Positions 8,989-18,726 are shown, counted from the stretch's first letter. The stretch: 64,000 nt of DNA from Falsibacillus albus (GCF_003668575.1 NZ_RCVZ01000009.1:62001-126000); one strand, 5' to 3'. Numbers and translations are program-made. Notes: generated by a model not told the origin, from the letters alone.

Positions 8989-9020
8989 AGCCCCTTGCTT
9001 GATGCGAGGGGCTTTTTGTT
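8989..9020 (+). terminator. terminator after the SDR gene
   Basis: AGCCCCT (8989-8995) pairs with AGGGGCT (about 9006-9012), followed by TTTTTGTT, 18 bases past the stop codon. Confidence 0.85.
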
Positions 9021-9051
9021 GTGTATGTGGAGGAGGGGCTGGGCGTGGAGT

Positions 9052-9163
9052 TTGTCGAAAAATGAAGAATAATAGATATATCGGGATTCTCGTAGATATA
9101 TTGGTCAATTTCGTAGATAAATTCAGATTTTCGCAGATAAATGTGTCAGTTTCGGAGATATCC
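9052..9163. repeat. dispersed TTTCGTAGATA element, copy 2
   Basis: Same element as at 1340: the head TTTGTCGAAAAATG..ATATATCGGGA, then units whose C bases fall at 9091, 9112, 9132 and 9153 (21, 20, 21 bp). As at 1340 it is followed within a few hundred bases by a CCATCA array. Confidence 0.85.
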
Positions 9164-9339
9164 GTGTAAGCTTGCTGGATCAAGAAGGAATTTTATTGAA
9201 TGATTCGCCTTATTGGACTTAATTTACAGCGCATTGGTCACTTTTGCGGTCAGATCAGGCAGAATTCTGTACTAAATCTCGCTATTTTCTAATACAAATC
9301 ACACAGCTGATTGCTCTTTTTGATGATTTCACATGAATT

Positions 9340-9465
9340 CCATCATGTTTTGAATTTATTCCATCACATTTCGCAATTTTTCCATCATAATACGCCTTGA
9401 TTCCATCACTGTTGATGGTTTCTCCATCACATTAGCGGTTTTCTCCATCACATACATTTTTTCAA
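9340..9465. repeat. 21-bp CCATCA tandem array, copy 2
   Basis: Six CCATCA-led units start at 9340, 9361, 9382, 9403, 9424 and 9445 with an exact 21-bp period; a degenerate seventh may follow. The unit consensus (CCATCA, then about 8 variable bases, then a T-rich tail) is that of the 1661 array. Confidence 0.88.
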
Positions 9466-9526
9466 CCAAAAAATTACATTAATGGTAATATAGTATTATA
9501 CCTATACGGATAGGGGGAGGAAATCC

Positions 9527-9697
9527 ATGAATTCAGTTCTCAGCAGTCTGCTCAAAATTGCCGCGTTTCTATCATTTGGAGGGTTGTTGGTCATGCTGGC
9601 GTTGAATGTTGATTTTCAACGGCTGGAGCTCACATTATGCTGCATCGGATCGTTAAGTGCCTTTCTTTTGATCCGTGATAGACGGAAGGTTTCATAG
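9527..9697 (+). CDS. small two-helix membrane protein, unknown function
   Basis: A 56-residue frame with a near-perfect GGGGGAGG site six bases upstream of the ATG and its own terminator 12 bases after the stop. The protein has two hydrophobic stretches (about residues 8-25 and 33-49) separated by a short polar loop and ends in a basic tail, RDRRKVS. I do not recognise a family. The strong translation signals make it a likely real gene. Confidence 0.65.
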   Translation: MNSVLSSLLKIAAFLSFGGLLVMLALNVDFQRLELTLCCIGSLSAFLLIRDRRKVS

Positions 9698-9708
9698 ACA
9701 GAATCGCA

Positions 9709-9738
9709 AGCCCTTTATCATCTGTAAAGGGTTTTTAT
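9709..9738 (+). terminator. terminator after the 56-residue membrane protein
   Basis: CCCTTTA (9711-9717) pairs with TAAAGGG (9725-9731), followed by TTTTTATT. Confidence 0.8.
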
Positions 9739-9854
9739 TATGGCCGCCAGAATCTATTCCTGATTTCACCCATTTTCACATCTTTTTATATTTATTTTAT
9801 TTTTCAATGATAGGATAAAACTAAGAATTACAGAATAATTAAGGGTGATGATAG

Positions 9855-10577
9855 ATGAAGAAAAAAATATTGGTCGTTGATGATGATGCAGATATCGTCA
9901 GGCTGATTTCGGACAGTCTGCAGTATGAGCAGTTTGATGTGGAAACCGCTCATTCGGGGAAGGAGGCCCTCGAAAAGATCGCTTCTGAGTCGATTGATTT
10001 TCTTATTTTGGATATTATGATGCCGGGAATGGACGGGTATGAGGTGTGCCGGAGGATTCGGCAGGACCATGATTTCCCCATTCTGTTTTTGAGTGCGAAG
10101 GACCGGGATTTTGACAAGGTCATCGGCTTGGAGATCGGCGGGGATGATTATATGACGAAGCCGTTCAGCATCCAGGAATTGACCTCAAGGATCAAGGCGC
10201 ATTTTCGGAAAATGGACAGGCTTTATCAAAATTTGATTCCTGCGGATAAGGGTCAGGAACAAACTGAAGCCGCAAGCAGGCAGTCGCCAAGCGCGCTGCA
10301 CATCAATGAAAAAACGTATGAAGCCTCTCTCAATGGAGAGAAGCTTGACCTTTCAACGAGGGAATTTCAAATTTTGTTCTTCCTTCAGCAGCATCCCCAC
10401 CAGGTGCTGTCCAGGGAGCAAATCTACGAAAGCATCTGGGGCGACGAATTCGGGGAGATGAATACCGTCACTGTCCACATTAAGAATATCCGGAAAAAGC
10501 TGGGGGAGAAGAAAGAGGCAATCAAAACGATTTGGGGAGTCGGCTATAAGTTTGTGCCAGAGGTCTTGGGCGAATGA
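9855..10577 (+). CDS. OmpR/PhoB-family response regulator
   Basis: A 240-residue regulator with an N-terminal receiver domain (acidic DDD at 10-12, phospho-acceptor Asp in LILDIMMPGMDG near residue 53, conserved Lys in MTKPF) and a C-terminal winged helix (about 145-236; ATVTVHIKNIRKK-like recognition region). It overlaps the downstream kinase by four bases (ATGA), so the two are translationally coupled and should form one phosphorelay. The ATG at 9855 follows AAGGGTGATGA. The stimulus is unknown; no ABC transporter neighbour points to peptide-antibiotic sensing. Confidence 0.93.
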   Translation: MKKKILVVDDDADIVRLISDSLQYEQFDVETAHSGKEALEKIASESIDFLILDIMMPGMDGYEVCRRIRQDHDFPILFLSAKDRDFDKVIGLEIGGDDYMTKPFSIQELTSRIKAHFRKMDRLYQNLIPADKGQEQTEAASRQSPSALHINEKTYEASLNGEKLDLSTREFQILFFLQQHPHQVLSREQIYESIWGDEFGEMNTVTVHIKNIRKKLGEKKEAIKTIWGVGYKFVPEVLGE

Positions 10578-11914
10578 AGCTGAAGTATAAACTGCCCCTG
10601 ATTTTTTCAATACTCATCATTCTCTTTGTTTCCTTAAGCGCCTTTTATATCCGAATCGATGTCTCACAGGTGGTCTTGACCAGGATCAATCAGGAGGTCA
10701 AGAAGCTGGATGCCGGCAATCAGGCTTTTGTCGATAATCAGGTTCGGCTCCACCCAAATCGGTCTTCGCTGGAGGCTTCGGTAAAAAAAGAAGCCAAAGC
10801 ACAGCAAATGAATATCTTTTTATATGATCAGACATATGATCATGTTTTAGTGACGGCGGAAGGGACGAAGCGAAAAAACTTTCTTTATTCGCATCTATAT
10901 CCGGTCAGGGACCAGGCAGGTAGGATCGCGTATTTTATGAAAATTGAGCGGCCATTATCGATCAAGGCACTGGTGACAAAGACGATTTTTACGAAAAGCT
11001 TTGTCCTCTTCCTGATCCTGTTATGCTTGATTTTCGTGGTGCTATTCTTATATTTCCAGCATTATATCACGCGGCCGATCGAGCGGCTGAACGAACGGTT
11101 ATCGGCCGTCTCGCTGTCAAAGTCGCTCCCGGCGCTGTCGAGTGATCGCAAAGATGAAATCGGCGAATTATATACACATGTCAAAGAGATGGAAGAGCGG
11201 ATTTATGAAACGCAGGCGGAACAGGTCAACATGGTCGGAGCCATTGCCCATGATTTAAAGACGCCGCTCACTTCGATCAATGGCTTTTTGGAATTGATCC
11301 AGATGCAGAAGGATTTATCTCAAGCACAAAAAGAGGAATACTTGCAGCTGATCCATAAAAAATCCCGTCACATCACACAGCTGGTCGATGAGTTTTCCCT
11401 GTACTCGAAAAATGAAATCGCACTTCAAAAGCTGCAGGTGAAACCGGTGAAAATGGCATCCTTTTTTGAAAATATCGCGGAAGAGTATGAGGCAGAGCTA
11501 TCCGGGCTCGACTACGAACTGCACTGGAAGCACACATTTTCGCCAAACGATGAAGCGCTGCTGAATGAAACGATGATAAGAAGGGTATTCGGAAACCTGT
11601 TCAGCAATATCGTCCGGTACGGTGGGAAGGACTTGAGCGGCATCTATTTGAAAGGATTCATTGAGAAGCATAAAGCCATCTTGACGCTCGAAGACAATGG
11701 GATGGGGGTGCCTAAAGGACAGCTTCCATTCATTTTTCAAAAGTTCTTTACGGTCGACAAATCAAGGCAGCGGGAGTATGGCGGCACCGGATTGGGATTG
11801 GCATCCTGCAAATCGATCATTGAAAGGCACGGGGGTTCGATCGATGCATTTCAGTCGACGCATGGCGGGCTTGGAATCAAGATCGGGCTGCCGCTGGTGA
11901 GGAATGAGGAATGA
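10574..11914 (+). CDS. membrane sensor histidine kinase
   Basis: The 446-residue kinase has a membrane helix at about 8-28, an extracellular sensor segment of roughly 110 residues, a second helix near 140-162, a HAMP linker (ITRPIERLNERL on), an H-box AHDLKTPLT with the phospho-acceptor His, and an ATPase domain with N-box RRVFGNLFSNI, DNGMGVP and GGTGLGL glycine boxes. All catalytic elements are present. It is coupled to the upstream response regulator through the ATGA overlap. The sensor domain is not assignable. Confidence 0.93.
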   Translation: MKLKYKLPLIFSILIILFVSLSAFYIRIDVSQVVLTRINQEVKKLDAGNQAFVDNQVRLHPNRSSLEASVKKEAKAQQMNIFLYDQTYDHVLVTAEGTKRKNFLYSHLYPVRDQAGRIAYFMKIERPLSIKALVTKTIFTKSFVLFLILLCLIFVVLFLYFQHYITRPIERLNERLSAVSLSKSLPALSSDRKDEIGELYTHVKEMEERIYETQAEQVNMVGAIAHDLKTPLTSINGFLELIQMQKDLSQAQKEEYLQLIHKKSRHITQLVDEFSLYSKNEIALQKLQVKPVKMASFFENIAEEYEAELSGLDYELHWKHTFSPNDEALLNETMIRRVFGNLFSNIVRYGGKDLSGIYLKGFIEKHKAILTLEDNGMGVPKGQLPFIFQKFFTVDKSRQREYGGTGLGLASCKSIIERHGGSIDAFQSTHGGLGIKIGLPLVRNEE

Positions 11915-11916
11915 AA

Positions 11917-11957
11917 CAACAAGGACCCGATTGGATAATCGAGTCCTTGTTTTCGAA
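11917..11957. terminator. bidirectional terminator
   Basis: An AACAAGGACcCGATT/AATCGaGTCCTTGTT hairpin with T-runs on both strands lies between the convergent histidine kinase and AraC-type genes. Confidence 0.8.
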
Positions 11958-11964
11958 ACCAGCT

Positions 11965-12741
11965 TCAATTCACCTGAGACATATACTCAAATGCAGTAGT
12001 TCCGTAGACGCTTTTAAAGTGTTTGTTTAGGTGGGGCAAATCAACAAAGCCGCAGTCGGCGACAGCTGTATAGATATCTTTTGTTTTTTCGATGACCTTT
12101 TTTGCGCGTTCGACTTTGCAGTTTAGGAAGTATTGATAGGGTGAAATGCCTGTATGATTTTTGAACAATCGAATAAACTGGAATTTTGATAGTTGAAGCT
12201 CATGGCAAATATCTTCGAGCTTCAGTACGTTTTTGAGGTTGGATTGAAGCATATCCTTTGCTTTTGCTATGAGAACGGTATCTTTTCGGTGGTCTGTAGA
12301 AAGATTCGTTTGAATGAGGCTTTCTGTGAGGGATAAGAGCAGTTCGCTGCACATCGCCTCGTCTTTTCCACTGAAGATGGCTTGAGTAAGATGGATGACT
12401 TTTTGTGCCAGGTTCGCATCATACACAATAGGATTTGAAAAACGTACGATCTCTTTTCTCTCAATAATCTCCAAGAGCAATTTCGGATCGATATAAAGCA
12501 TGACATAATCGAGTCCGGTTTTATCATGCGCCATTCCGTCATGCGCCTGTTCTGGATTAAAAAGCATGACGCCATTTTGATAGGATAATTGTAAATTGCC
12601 ATCCAGGGTATATTGTTGAATACCGCGCAGCGTCACGCCGACAGCATACTCCTTGTGAGAGTGGGTTTTATAGGTGAAATCCGTCATGCTTGCCGACAAC
12701 GCCGTAACCCCTGCCGATTTTTTATAGATAAATTTGTTCAT
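11965..12741 (-). CDS. AraC-family transcriptional regulator
   Basis: A 258-residue protein with an N-terminal cupin-like ligand domain and a C-terminal double helix-turn-helix of AraC type (from about residue 160: LEDICHELQLSKFQFIRLFK, then the second helix pair up to FEYMSQ). The ATG at 12741 sits just after GAGGTGA; a GTG nine bases further upstream overlaps that site. It lies 18 bases downstream of a LysE-type exporter gene on the same strand, so the pair is probably one operon in which the regulator controls the exporter. Confidence 0.9.
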   Translation of the reverse strand: MNKFIYKKSAGVTALSASMTDFTYKTHSHKEYAVGVTLRGIQQYTLDGNLQLSYQNGVMLFNPEQAHDGMAHDKTGLDYVMLYIDPKLLLEIIERKEIVRFSNPIVYDANLAQKVIHLTQAIFSGKDEAMCSELLLSLTESLIQTNLSTDHRKDTVLIAKAKDMLQSNLKNVLKLEDICHELQLSKFQFIRLFKNHTGISPYQYFLNCKVERAKKVIEKTKDIYTAVADCGFVDLPHLNKHFKSVYGTTAFEYMSQVN

Positions 12742-12759
12742 TGTAATCACCTCACTTGA

Positions 12760-13335
12760 CTACATCCATATCATGACAGCAGAATAAGCCAAAAATAGTG
12801 CCATTACTACATTAACAATCTTACTATGTTTTTGTAAAACCTTCTTGAATATAGTGCCGAAGAGAACCCAGGTGATGAACGCTGAAAATCCGATTAGCGT
12901 GATGGCAAAAACGCTTATGGTCAACGCCGGGATTTGGATATAGTGGGGTAAAATAAAGCTGGGTATGACAGTCATGGCAAAGAGCAGCATCTTCGGATTC
13001 AAAAACTGCATCAGAAAGCCGGTTCGAAAGGTAGCCGTTTCATTCACAGCTGTCTTTGAGGCATTCTTTTTGACGATCTGATAGGCGAGGTAGAACATAT
13101 ACAAGCTTCCGACTACCTGCATCACAATTAAAATTTTGGGTAGGACAGCGATCAACAGCGTATTCAACATCGTGGAAACGGCAAGTAGGATACCAAAGGC
13201 AATCGTTGCCCCGTATGTAAAGTGCATGGCTTTCTTTGTCCCCAAATTATGTGCGGTGGATAGAATGACGATATTCGTGGGGCCTGGCGTGAAAGTGACG
13301 ATCATACAGTAGATGATAAAAGATGTAAAATTCAT
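12760..13335 (-). CDS. LysE/RhtB-family amino-acid exporter
   Basis: A 191-residue polytopic protein with about six hydrophobic segments and the family signature FTPGPTNI near residue 14. LysE/RhtB proteins export amino acids or related metabolites by secondary transport. The ATG at 13335 is preceded by AAAGGAG eight bases upstream; an in-frame TTG six codons earlier overlaps the site. It precedes an AraC-type regulator gene on the same strand, an arrangement common in bacilli. Confidence 0.92.
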   Translation of the reverse strand: MNFTSFIIYCMIVTFTPGPTNIVILSTAHNLGTKKAMHFTYGATIAFGILLAVSTMLNTLLIAVLPKILIVMQVVGSLYMFYLAYQIVKKNASKTAVNETATFRTGFLMQFLNPKMLLFAMTVIPSFILPHYIQIPALTISVFAITLIGFSAFITWVLFGTIFKKVLQKHSKIVNVVMALFLAYSAVMIWM

Positions 13336-13416
13336 GAGGTAAACTCCTTTCAATGGATCCTCATGTAATCTTACATCTTCAGCTTAATGGCATATAGTAT
13401 GTTATTGCAGAACATG

Positions 13417-13770
13417 TCATTCCAGATGCCTCAACTTCATTTCATTCAGCCCATTTGAATCATATGTGCCGATTTGCACAATTTGTCCTTCCCGCTCATC
13501 GTACCAATACTGCACGTGGGGTTCATCGACAAATTCGACCAGAGTCGATAATAATGCCCCTTCTTTAAATACAACTTCAACATTCCTAATTTCATTGCGT
13601 GAGTAGCCTTCGTTGGATAAATGATCAAAGGTGTCTCTTTTCAATGCATGGGCATTATACTTGTATAAGCCAAACAAACCTAAGGGGACAAGGATGGTCA
13701 AAAGCAAAAGGACAATCATTCCAACGGCAATAAATTTCATTTTCTTGCTAATAACCTGATTGTGTTCCAT
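13417..13770 (-). CDS. DUF3139-like membrane-anchored protein
   Basis: This 117-residue protein has one N-terminal membrane helix (about 11-34) and a polar exterior part with YSRNEIRNVEVVFKEG and a YWYDEREGQIVQIG stretch, resembling the DUF3139 family of small Bacillus exported proteins. Function unknown. AAGGG lies about 10 bases upstream of the ATG. It stands alone between the LysE operon and an MFS gene. Confidence 0.7.
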   Translation of the reverse strand: MEHNQVISKKMKFIAVGMIVLLLLTILVPLGLFGLYKYNAHALKRDTFDHLSNEGYSRNEIRNVEVVFKEGALLSTLVEFVDEPHVQYWYDEREGQIVQIGTYDSNGLNEMKLRHLE

Positions 13771-13841
13771 GAAAATAGTCCCTTCTATAATTTCTACCCA
13801 ACGGCTAATTTCGTGATAATTATAGGTTGTGCAAGAATAAT

Positions 13842-15122
13842 TTATCCAAAAGATTTCTCTTCATGAAGCGGCTCTGAACCTTTTAAAATGGTCGATTCAT
13901 TCTGTTTCCAAATGAGTTTCTGCAGTAGTACGCCGGCCATGCCGATGAGCGTGAGGCAGATACCGATGAATCGGAAGGCTGCCAGGACGCCGAACTGATT
14001 GATCATAAAGCCGCCCAGCAGGGGACCGATGATAAACAGGATGCTCAAGGTGGAGTCCATGATCCCCGACACCCTGCCGATCGCTGCTTTTGGCGGTTCT
14101 TTTTGAATGAGATAATTGATCGCAGTGAATGTCACCCCATTCCCGATTCCCCCGATAAAAGCGAGACAGATTGCCAGCACAATGAAGCTGTAATCGGCAA
14201 GGAAACCAAATCCCCCCGTCATGATGCCTAAAAGCATGGTTCCCGTACCGAAGAACCAGCCATACTTCCTGATATGCTTCATCCGGTTGAGGAAAAGAAC
14301 GATGAGGAGGGAACCGATGCCGATGGCTGAGATCACCCAGCCTGTCAGTTCTGCCTTATTCGGGAATACGACACTGAACAAGGTGACGAACTGGGCATCG
14401 ATCATTTGGATCGTCATGGTTGTAAGGATCCCGAAAAGAATGCTAGCACAAAGGATCCTGCTGGTGAAAACGATTTTCCAGCCTTCTTTCCAAGAAGTGA
14501 AAAAACTTAATGGTTTCGTATCGCTGAGTATCTTTTTTTCTTTAAACGTGGTATTGATCAAATGGATCCTGGTGAGGATGAAGCCGGAAAGGACGAAAGA
14601 AGCTGCGTTCAGCACAATCGAGAATCCGGGGGAAAAGATCCCCGCTACCGAACCGCCGATCAGCGGTCCCACCACCTTCACCAGCTGAAATAGACTCCCG
14701 TTGATTGTCACGGCCTTCATAATGTCCTCTTCGTCCACGATGTTTCTCATCAATCCTTGCTGCGCGGGCTGGCTCACTACGCCCACCGTGTTGCGGAGCA
14801 GAAGGACAGGCAGCGCAAGCAGTGGGGAAGAGGTGAATACTAGCAGCAGCGTCAAACATGCCCGGATCCAATCCGAATGGACAAGGATCCTCAGTTTATT
14901 TCTCCGATCTGCGAATACACCTGCGAACTGCCCTAATAGAATGCTCGGAATGGCGTACATGATCGGGATGAGGGCAATCAGCATCGGATCTGCCTTCCAG
15001 CTATATCGGAACAAAATCAGCACGGCGACGAAATCAAACCAGTTTCCCAGATTTGATAGTGCATTTGCCGTAAAGTATTTGATGAAATTTCGGTCTTGCC
15101 AAATAGAAGTGCTTTTCTTCAT
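13842..15122 (-). CDS. MFS transporter, MFS_3/macrolide-efflux-like
   Basis: A 426-residue transporter with about 12 hydrophobic segments. The MFS cytoplasmic loop motif GVFADRRNKLR lies between TM2 and TM3. It resembles the MFS_3/Mef-like exporters, so drug or metabolite efflux is likely but the substrate is unknown. The ATG at 15122 (MKKSTSIWQ) is favoured because the paralogous family begins near a WQDRNF-type segment; a longer frame upstream has no membrane or family similarity. The ribosome binding site is weak (GGGTGG). Confidence 0.88.
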   Translation of the reverse strand: MKKSTSIWQDRNFIKYFTANALSNLGNWFDFVAVLILFRYSWKADPMLIALIPIMYAIPSILLGQFAGVFADRRNKLRILVHSDWIRACLTLLLVFTSSPLLALPVLLLRNTVGVVSQPAQQGLMRNIVDEEDIMKAVTINGSLFQLVKVVGPLIGGSVAGIFSPGFSIVLNAASFVLSGFILTRIHLINTTFKEKKILSDTKPLSFFTSWKEGWKIVFTSRILCASILFGILTTMTIQMIDAQFVTLFSVVFPNKAELTGWVISAIGIGSLLIVLFLNRMKHIRKYGWFFGTGTMLLGIMTGGFGFLADYSFIVLAICLAFIGGIGNGVTFTAINYLIQKEPPKAAIGRVSGIMDSTLSILFIIGPLLGGFMINQFGVLAAFRFIGICLTLIGMAGVLLQKLIWKQNESTILKGSEPLHEEKSFG

Positions 15123-15248
15123 TTTTATTACCACCCGTCTTATCTTCTTATCATCAGAATAACGGATGAATATCAGAGGAATGTCAGAGGGGGGAATATT
15201 ATTCAACATAATAAAAGTGCTATGGGAAACCTAATTGCCGTACTCAGT

Positions 15249-15413
15249 GGACTGGAGCGGAAGGTGCGAGACTCCTCGAAAATGCATACGCATTTTCTTC
15301 GTGCGGTGTTACTCGGGGAAGTGATATCAATGTCCTGCGGAATAACGAGCGAGTCGAGACCCCGCAGCCAAGCAAGGAGGCTCGACCGTTCGTCCGCGGA
15401 AAGACACGGCAAT
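15249..15413. repeat. GC-rich dispersed element (GGAGCGGAAGG family), variant copy
   Basis: Begins GGAGCGGAAGGTGCGAGACTCC, contains GAGACCCCGCAG and AAGCAAGGAGGCTCG, and ends near TCCGCGGAAA. Better-preserved relatives are at 56917 and 59598. The central part differs in each copy and here contains a small AATGCATACGCATT palindrome. No coding potential is seen. Confidence 0.75.
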
Positions 15414-16559
15414 TTATTTCAAGTAATAATCCAATTGGCTCCCGATTTTGGGCTTCAGGTCGGCAAATCTGTATTTCTCATCGTACGTCTTCAATTGTTT
15501 TTGATACTCGGGATATAAGCTGCTATTAATCTGAAATTCTTTTAAAAAGAACAAGATGGTGTTCAAGCTGATTAACAGGCCGGGGATGTATTTGGCTTCT
15601 CGGAACAATTTGAATCCTTGATCAAAATATCGTTTTGCCTCGTCCTGCTTCCCTTGAGAAAGGGCTTGGATTCCTTTGACCACATAAAAACTGGCTGTTT
15701 CCCTTGAGTAGGGGTATTTTTCGAGCGTGATTTCCATATCCCGCATCTTTTCTGTAATGATGACCGAATCATTTTGAAGAAGAGCTAAATAGAGTTCGGT
15801 CAGGAGGATGAGCGGGAGGAACCCCTCGAGCTGATTTTCCTGAATTTCCTTTTTGGATTGGCATAGTAGCTTAGCCGCTTCGTCCAGCTGGTTTGTGTAC
15901 AGCATCAGTGAGACACGGTTCAGCAATCTGAGTTCGAGCCGATGGAATTCCGGCATCTCTTTTGAAGCCAGGGCTTTCGTGAAATAATCAAGGCATTTCT
16001 TTTTGTCCGTTTCAATGTAGGAATAGATATGAAGGAAGTAGTAGCATTTTTCCCAAAAAGGAATGTCCAATGAATTAACAAACCACCAGAAATTCCCCTT
16101 CATGAAGTTGAGGTACAGCTGGCTTTGCAAATCAAGCTTAAATCCGAACACCGCCTGATTTTCTTCCAGGAGCTTCAAGGCATCGCCCTGGCCATAAAGG
16201 TGATATTTGTGAAAGAGCATTTTCATATTAGAGGATACTTCCAAGTCCGATAACAAGGGACTATCATCATGCTCTGTTTTGAGTCGCAGCACATAGCCTT
16301 TTCCTCTGATCGTATCGATGCTGACTACGGAAGAGAGGGTAGCGAGCTTTTTTCGGACACGGTAAATATGGTCATCGACGGTCCTGTCGGTTGGTGCCTC
16401 CATCGGCCAAACTGCATCAAGGAGCTCATCTCTCGTAAAGATTCGTGACGGATGCTCGTATAAAAACTGAAATAAATGAAATTCCTTGGGCAACAAAACG
16501 ACTTCTTCGGAACGGTATTTCACTTTACAGCCATCGTTGAAAAACTTGATTGTCTCCAT
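15414..16559 (-). CDS. winged-helix (OmpR-type) transcriptional regulator with C-terminal helical/TPR-like region
   Basis: The 381-residue protein starts with a Trans_reg_C winged helix (about residues 10-95: LLPKEFHLFQFLYEHPSRIF and DDHIYRVRKKL) but has no receiver domain. The remaining 280 residues are helical with TPR-like character, as in SARP or ToxR-like one-component regulators. The ATG at 16559 follows GAAGGTGA. It is downstream of two small membrane-protein genes on the same strand, though spacing is loose; it may sense a protein or peptide through the TPR part. Targets unknown. Confidence 0.8.
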   Translation of the reverse strand: METIKFFNDGCKVKYRSEEVVLLPKEFHLFQFLYEHPSRIFTRDELLDAVWPMEAPTDRTVDDHIYRVRKKLATLSSVVSIDTIRGKGYVLRLKTEHDDSPLLSDLEVSSNMKMLFHKYHLYGQGDALKLLEENQAVFGFKLDLQSQLYLNFMKGNFWWFVNSLDIPFWEKCYYFLHIYSYIETDKKKCLDYFTKALASKEMPEFHRLELRLLNRVSLMLYTNQLDEAAKLLCQSKKEIQENQLEGFLPLILLTELYLALLQNDSVIITEKMRDMEITLEKYPYSRETASFYVVKGIQALSQGKQDEAKRYFDQGFKLFREAKYIPGLLISLNTILFFLKEFQINSSLYPEYQKQLKTYDEKYRFADLKPKIGSQLDYYLK

Positions 16560-16586
16560 TTTTTCACCTTCAACAAGATTGATGAG

Positions 16587-16853
16587 TTACATTTCTCCCT
16601 TTTTTACATGCTCCTTATATGCCCGTGCACTTTTTAAATGGTCCGGAATAGGCGCTTGGGCATCCTTTTGGACTGAATCCTCTTGGGGCAATAGAGTTGA
16701 AATTCGTTTATGGATCGTATTGAGCAAATGCACTCCCCTAAAAAGACAGCCGGCAATAATTCCGAAAGCAAGGATGCCTCCGACAATCGGTCCCATCGCG
16801 AAAAAGGCGTATCCTAGAGCGGTACCTAGTAATATCCATAGAAATAAGTACAT
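16587..16853 (-). CDS. small membrane protein, unknown function
   Basis: Eighty-eight residues with two hydrophobic N-terminal segments (glycine-rich, about 2-38) and a charged C-terminal tail. AAGGTGA stands at good spacing upstream of the ATG at 16853. I do not recognise a family. It ends 28 bases upstream of the winged-helix regulator gene and may be cotranscribed with it. Confidence 0.65.
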   Translation of the reverse strand: MYLFLWILLGTALGYAFFAMGPIVGGILAFGIIAGCLFRGVHLLNTIHKRISTLLPQEDSVQKDAQAPIPDHLKSARAYKEHVKKGEM

Positions 16854-16884
16854 ATAAAGTCACCTTTCAAAAAAATTGATCGAG

Positions 16885-17166
16885 TTACTCATTAATTCTT
16901 TCCTTGTAATCTGAAATATCTCCATCCTCAGAGGGCCACACACGAAACTTACTCCCGTCGATTTCCACCACAGCGCTGTAATAAGAAAACCATTCTCCCC
17001 ACTGTCCGCTACTGTTTATGGATACTACTTCGTGAACCTCGGGATTCTTTTTTAGTATATTGCTTTTCACCTTACTCAACTTAATGCTTGTATATAGGCA
17101 AATAGAAAAGCAGCCGGAAATGAGTATAAAAATAATGCAAAGAACAATCATTATGATCTTCTTCAT
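16885..17166 (-). CDS. small exported or lipoprotein-like protein, unknown function
   Basis: Ninety-three residues with an N-terminal hydrophobic segment ending ILISGC, a plausible lipobox with Cys19, followed by a polar domain containing VVSINSSGQWGEWFSYY. AAGGAG is present, about 14 bases from the ATG, which is rather far. Function unknown. Confidence 0.6.
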   Translation of the reverse strand: MKKIIMIVLCIIFILISGCFSICLYTSIKLSKVKSNILKKNPEVHEVVSINSSGQWGEWFSYYSAVVEIDGSKFRVWPSEDGDISDYKERINE

Positions 17167-17248
17167 GATTTACAAACTTTCTCCTTAAGGCAAAAGTGTA
17201 TTACTTTTTATTATGATATTAACATAAAATTCCATCAATTCCTTCAAA

Positions 17249-17281
17249 AAATCCTGTGCCCCTAGGTTCGGCACAGGATGA
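17249..17281 (-). terminator. terminator of the TSUP gene
   Basis: On the minus strand CCTGTGCC/GGCACAGG arms are followed by TTTTTT, directly after the stop codon of the TSUP gene. Confidence 0.8.
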
Positions 17282-17284
17282 AAA

Positions 17285-18052
17285 TCAATGTATAAAATCA
17301 AAAACATTTTTTGCCAGCAAAATAGCAGTTATGGCGATAAATAGGGCACGGACATAACTGCTGCCGCGCTGGATCGCAAATCTTGAGCCGCAGACCGCCC
17401 CAGTCAGTTGGGCGATTCCCATGATGAATCCGTATGTATAATTCACTTGCCCTAAAAGGATGAACATCATCAGCGCTGCGATATTGCTGGCAAAGTTTAA
17501 AAATCTTGCATTCCCTGCAGCCTGTATAAAATCGAACCCGATCAATAAAAATGAAAAGATTAGAAATGACCCTGCTCCAGGACCAAGGAATCCATCATAG
17601 AAGCCGATAGCAAAGATGGCAATCATAAAAAAAACGAAGTGATGGGCAGCCAATGTTTTAGGTGAGGATACATCACCCCAATTTTTCTTGAAGATGGTAT
17701 AAATGGCGACTGCTGCGAGCATGACGAGCATCAATGGCTTTAGCACATCAGGGTTCATCAAATGGACGGTCCATGCACCGAATATCGAGCCGATGAAAGC
17801 GAGCGGGAATAATTTGGAGAGGGATTTCATTTCAAGTTTTCCCGACCGGTAAAACATGATGGTACTTGTCATCGAACCGATCGTCGCGGCCAGTTTGTTC
17901 GTCGCAACAGCTCCTGCTGGACTCAGGCCGGTAAACAATAGGGCAGGAAGTGAAATCAGTCCGCCGCCACCTACAACAGAATCAACAAATGATGCTAAAA
18001 ATCCAAACGAAATCAAGATGATGAGAAGTGAGGGATCTAGGTGAGAATGCAA
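17285..18052 (-). CDS. TSUP-family (TauE/SafE) membrane transporter
   Basis: A 255-residue membrane protein with about eight hydrophobic segments and the TauE/SafE signature: FLASFVDSVVGGGGLISLPAL at the N-terminus and GFYDGFLGPGAGSF in the second half. TSUP proteins move sulfur compounds or organic anions; substrate unknown. The start is uncertain: the TTG at 18052 has AAAGG nine bases upstream, while the TTG at 18061 touches that site. Monocistronic, closed by a good terminator. Confidence 0.9.
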   Translation of the reverse strand: MHSHLDPSLLIILISFGFLASFVDSVVGGGGLISLPALLFTGLSPAGAVATNKLAATIGSMTSTIMFYRSGKLEMKSLSKLFPLAFIGSIFGAWTVHLMNPDVLKPLMLVMLAAVAIYTIFKKNWGDVSSPKTLAAHHFVFFMIAIFAIGFYDGFLGPGAGSFLIFSFLLIGFDFIQAAGNARFLNFASNIAALMMFILLGQVNYTYGFIMGIAQLTGAVCGSRFAIQRGSSYVRALFIAITAILLAKNVFDFIH

Positions 18053-18256
18053 GTATATCAACCTTTCTATTAGTCACTACTAGAATAGTAACGAATAAAT
18101 TGGTTGATGTAAATCGTGCAAATAAGCAGATATTCGTCACTCATTCCTGATGTCGAAAAATAGATAAGCTTCTTCGGTGGTTTTATTTGGAAATTTTAAA
18201 ATAAAAAGAATAAGATTTCATTGTATAGCTCCAAAATGCAAATCCAAGGAGGATAG

Positions 18257-18646
<390 letters not shown>

Positions 18647-18726
18647 AATCCTCCATTCAAAATAAATGGCTGTTTTCTAAAAGATTGTTGTTTTTTATAG
18701 ATGTTTTTCGGAAATTTATCATCTGA

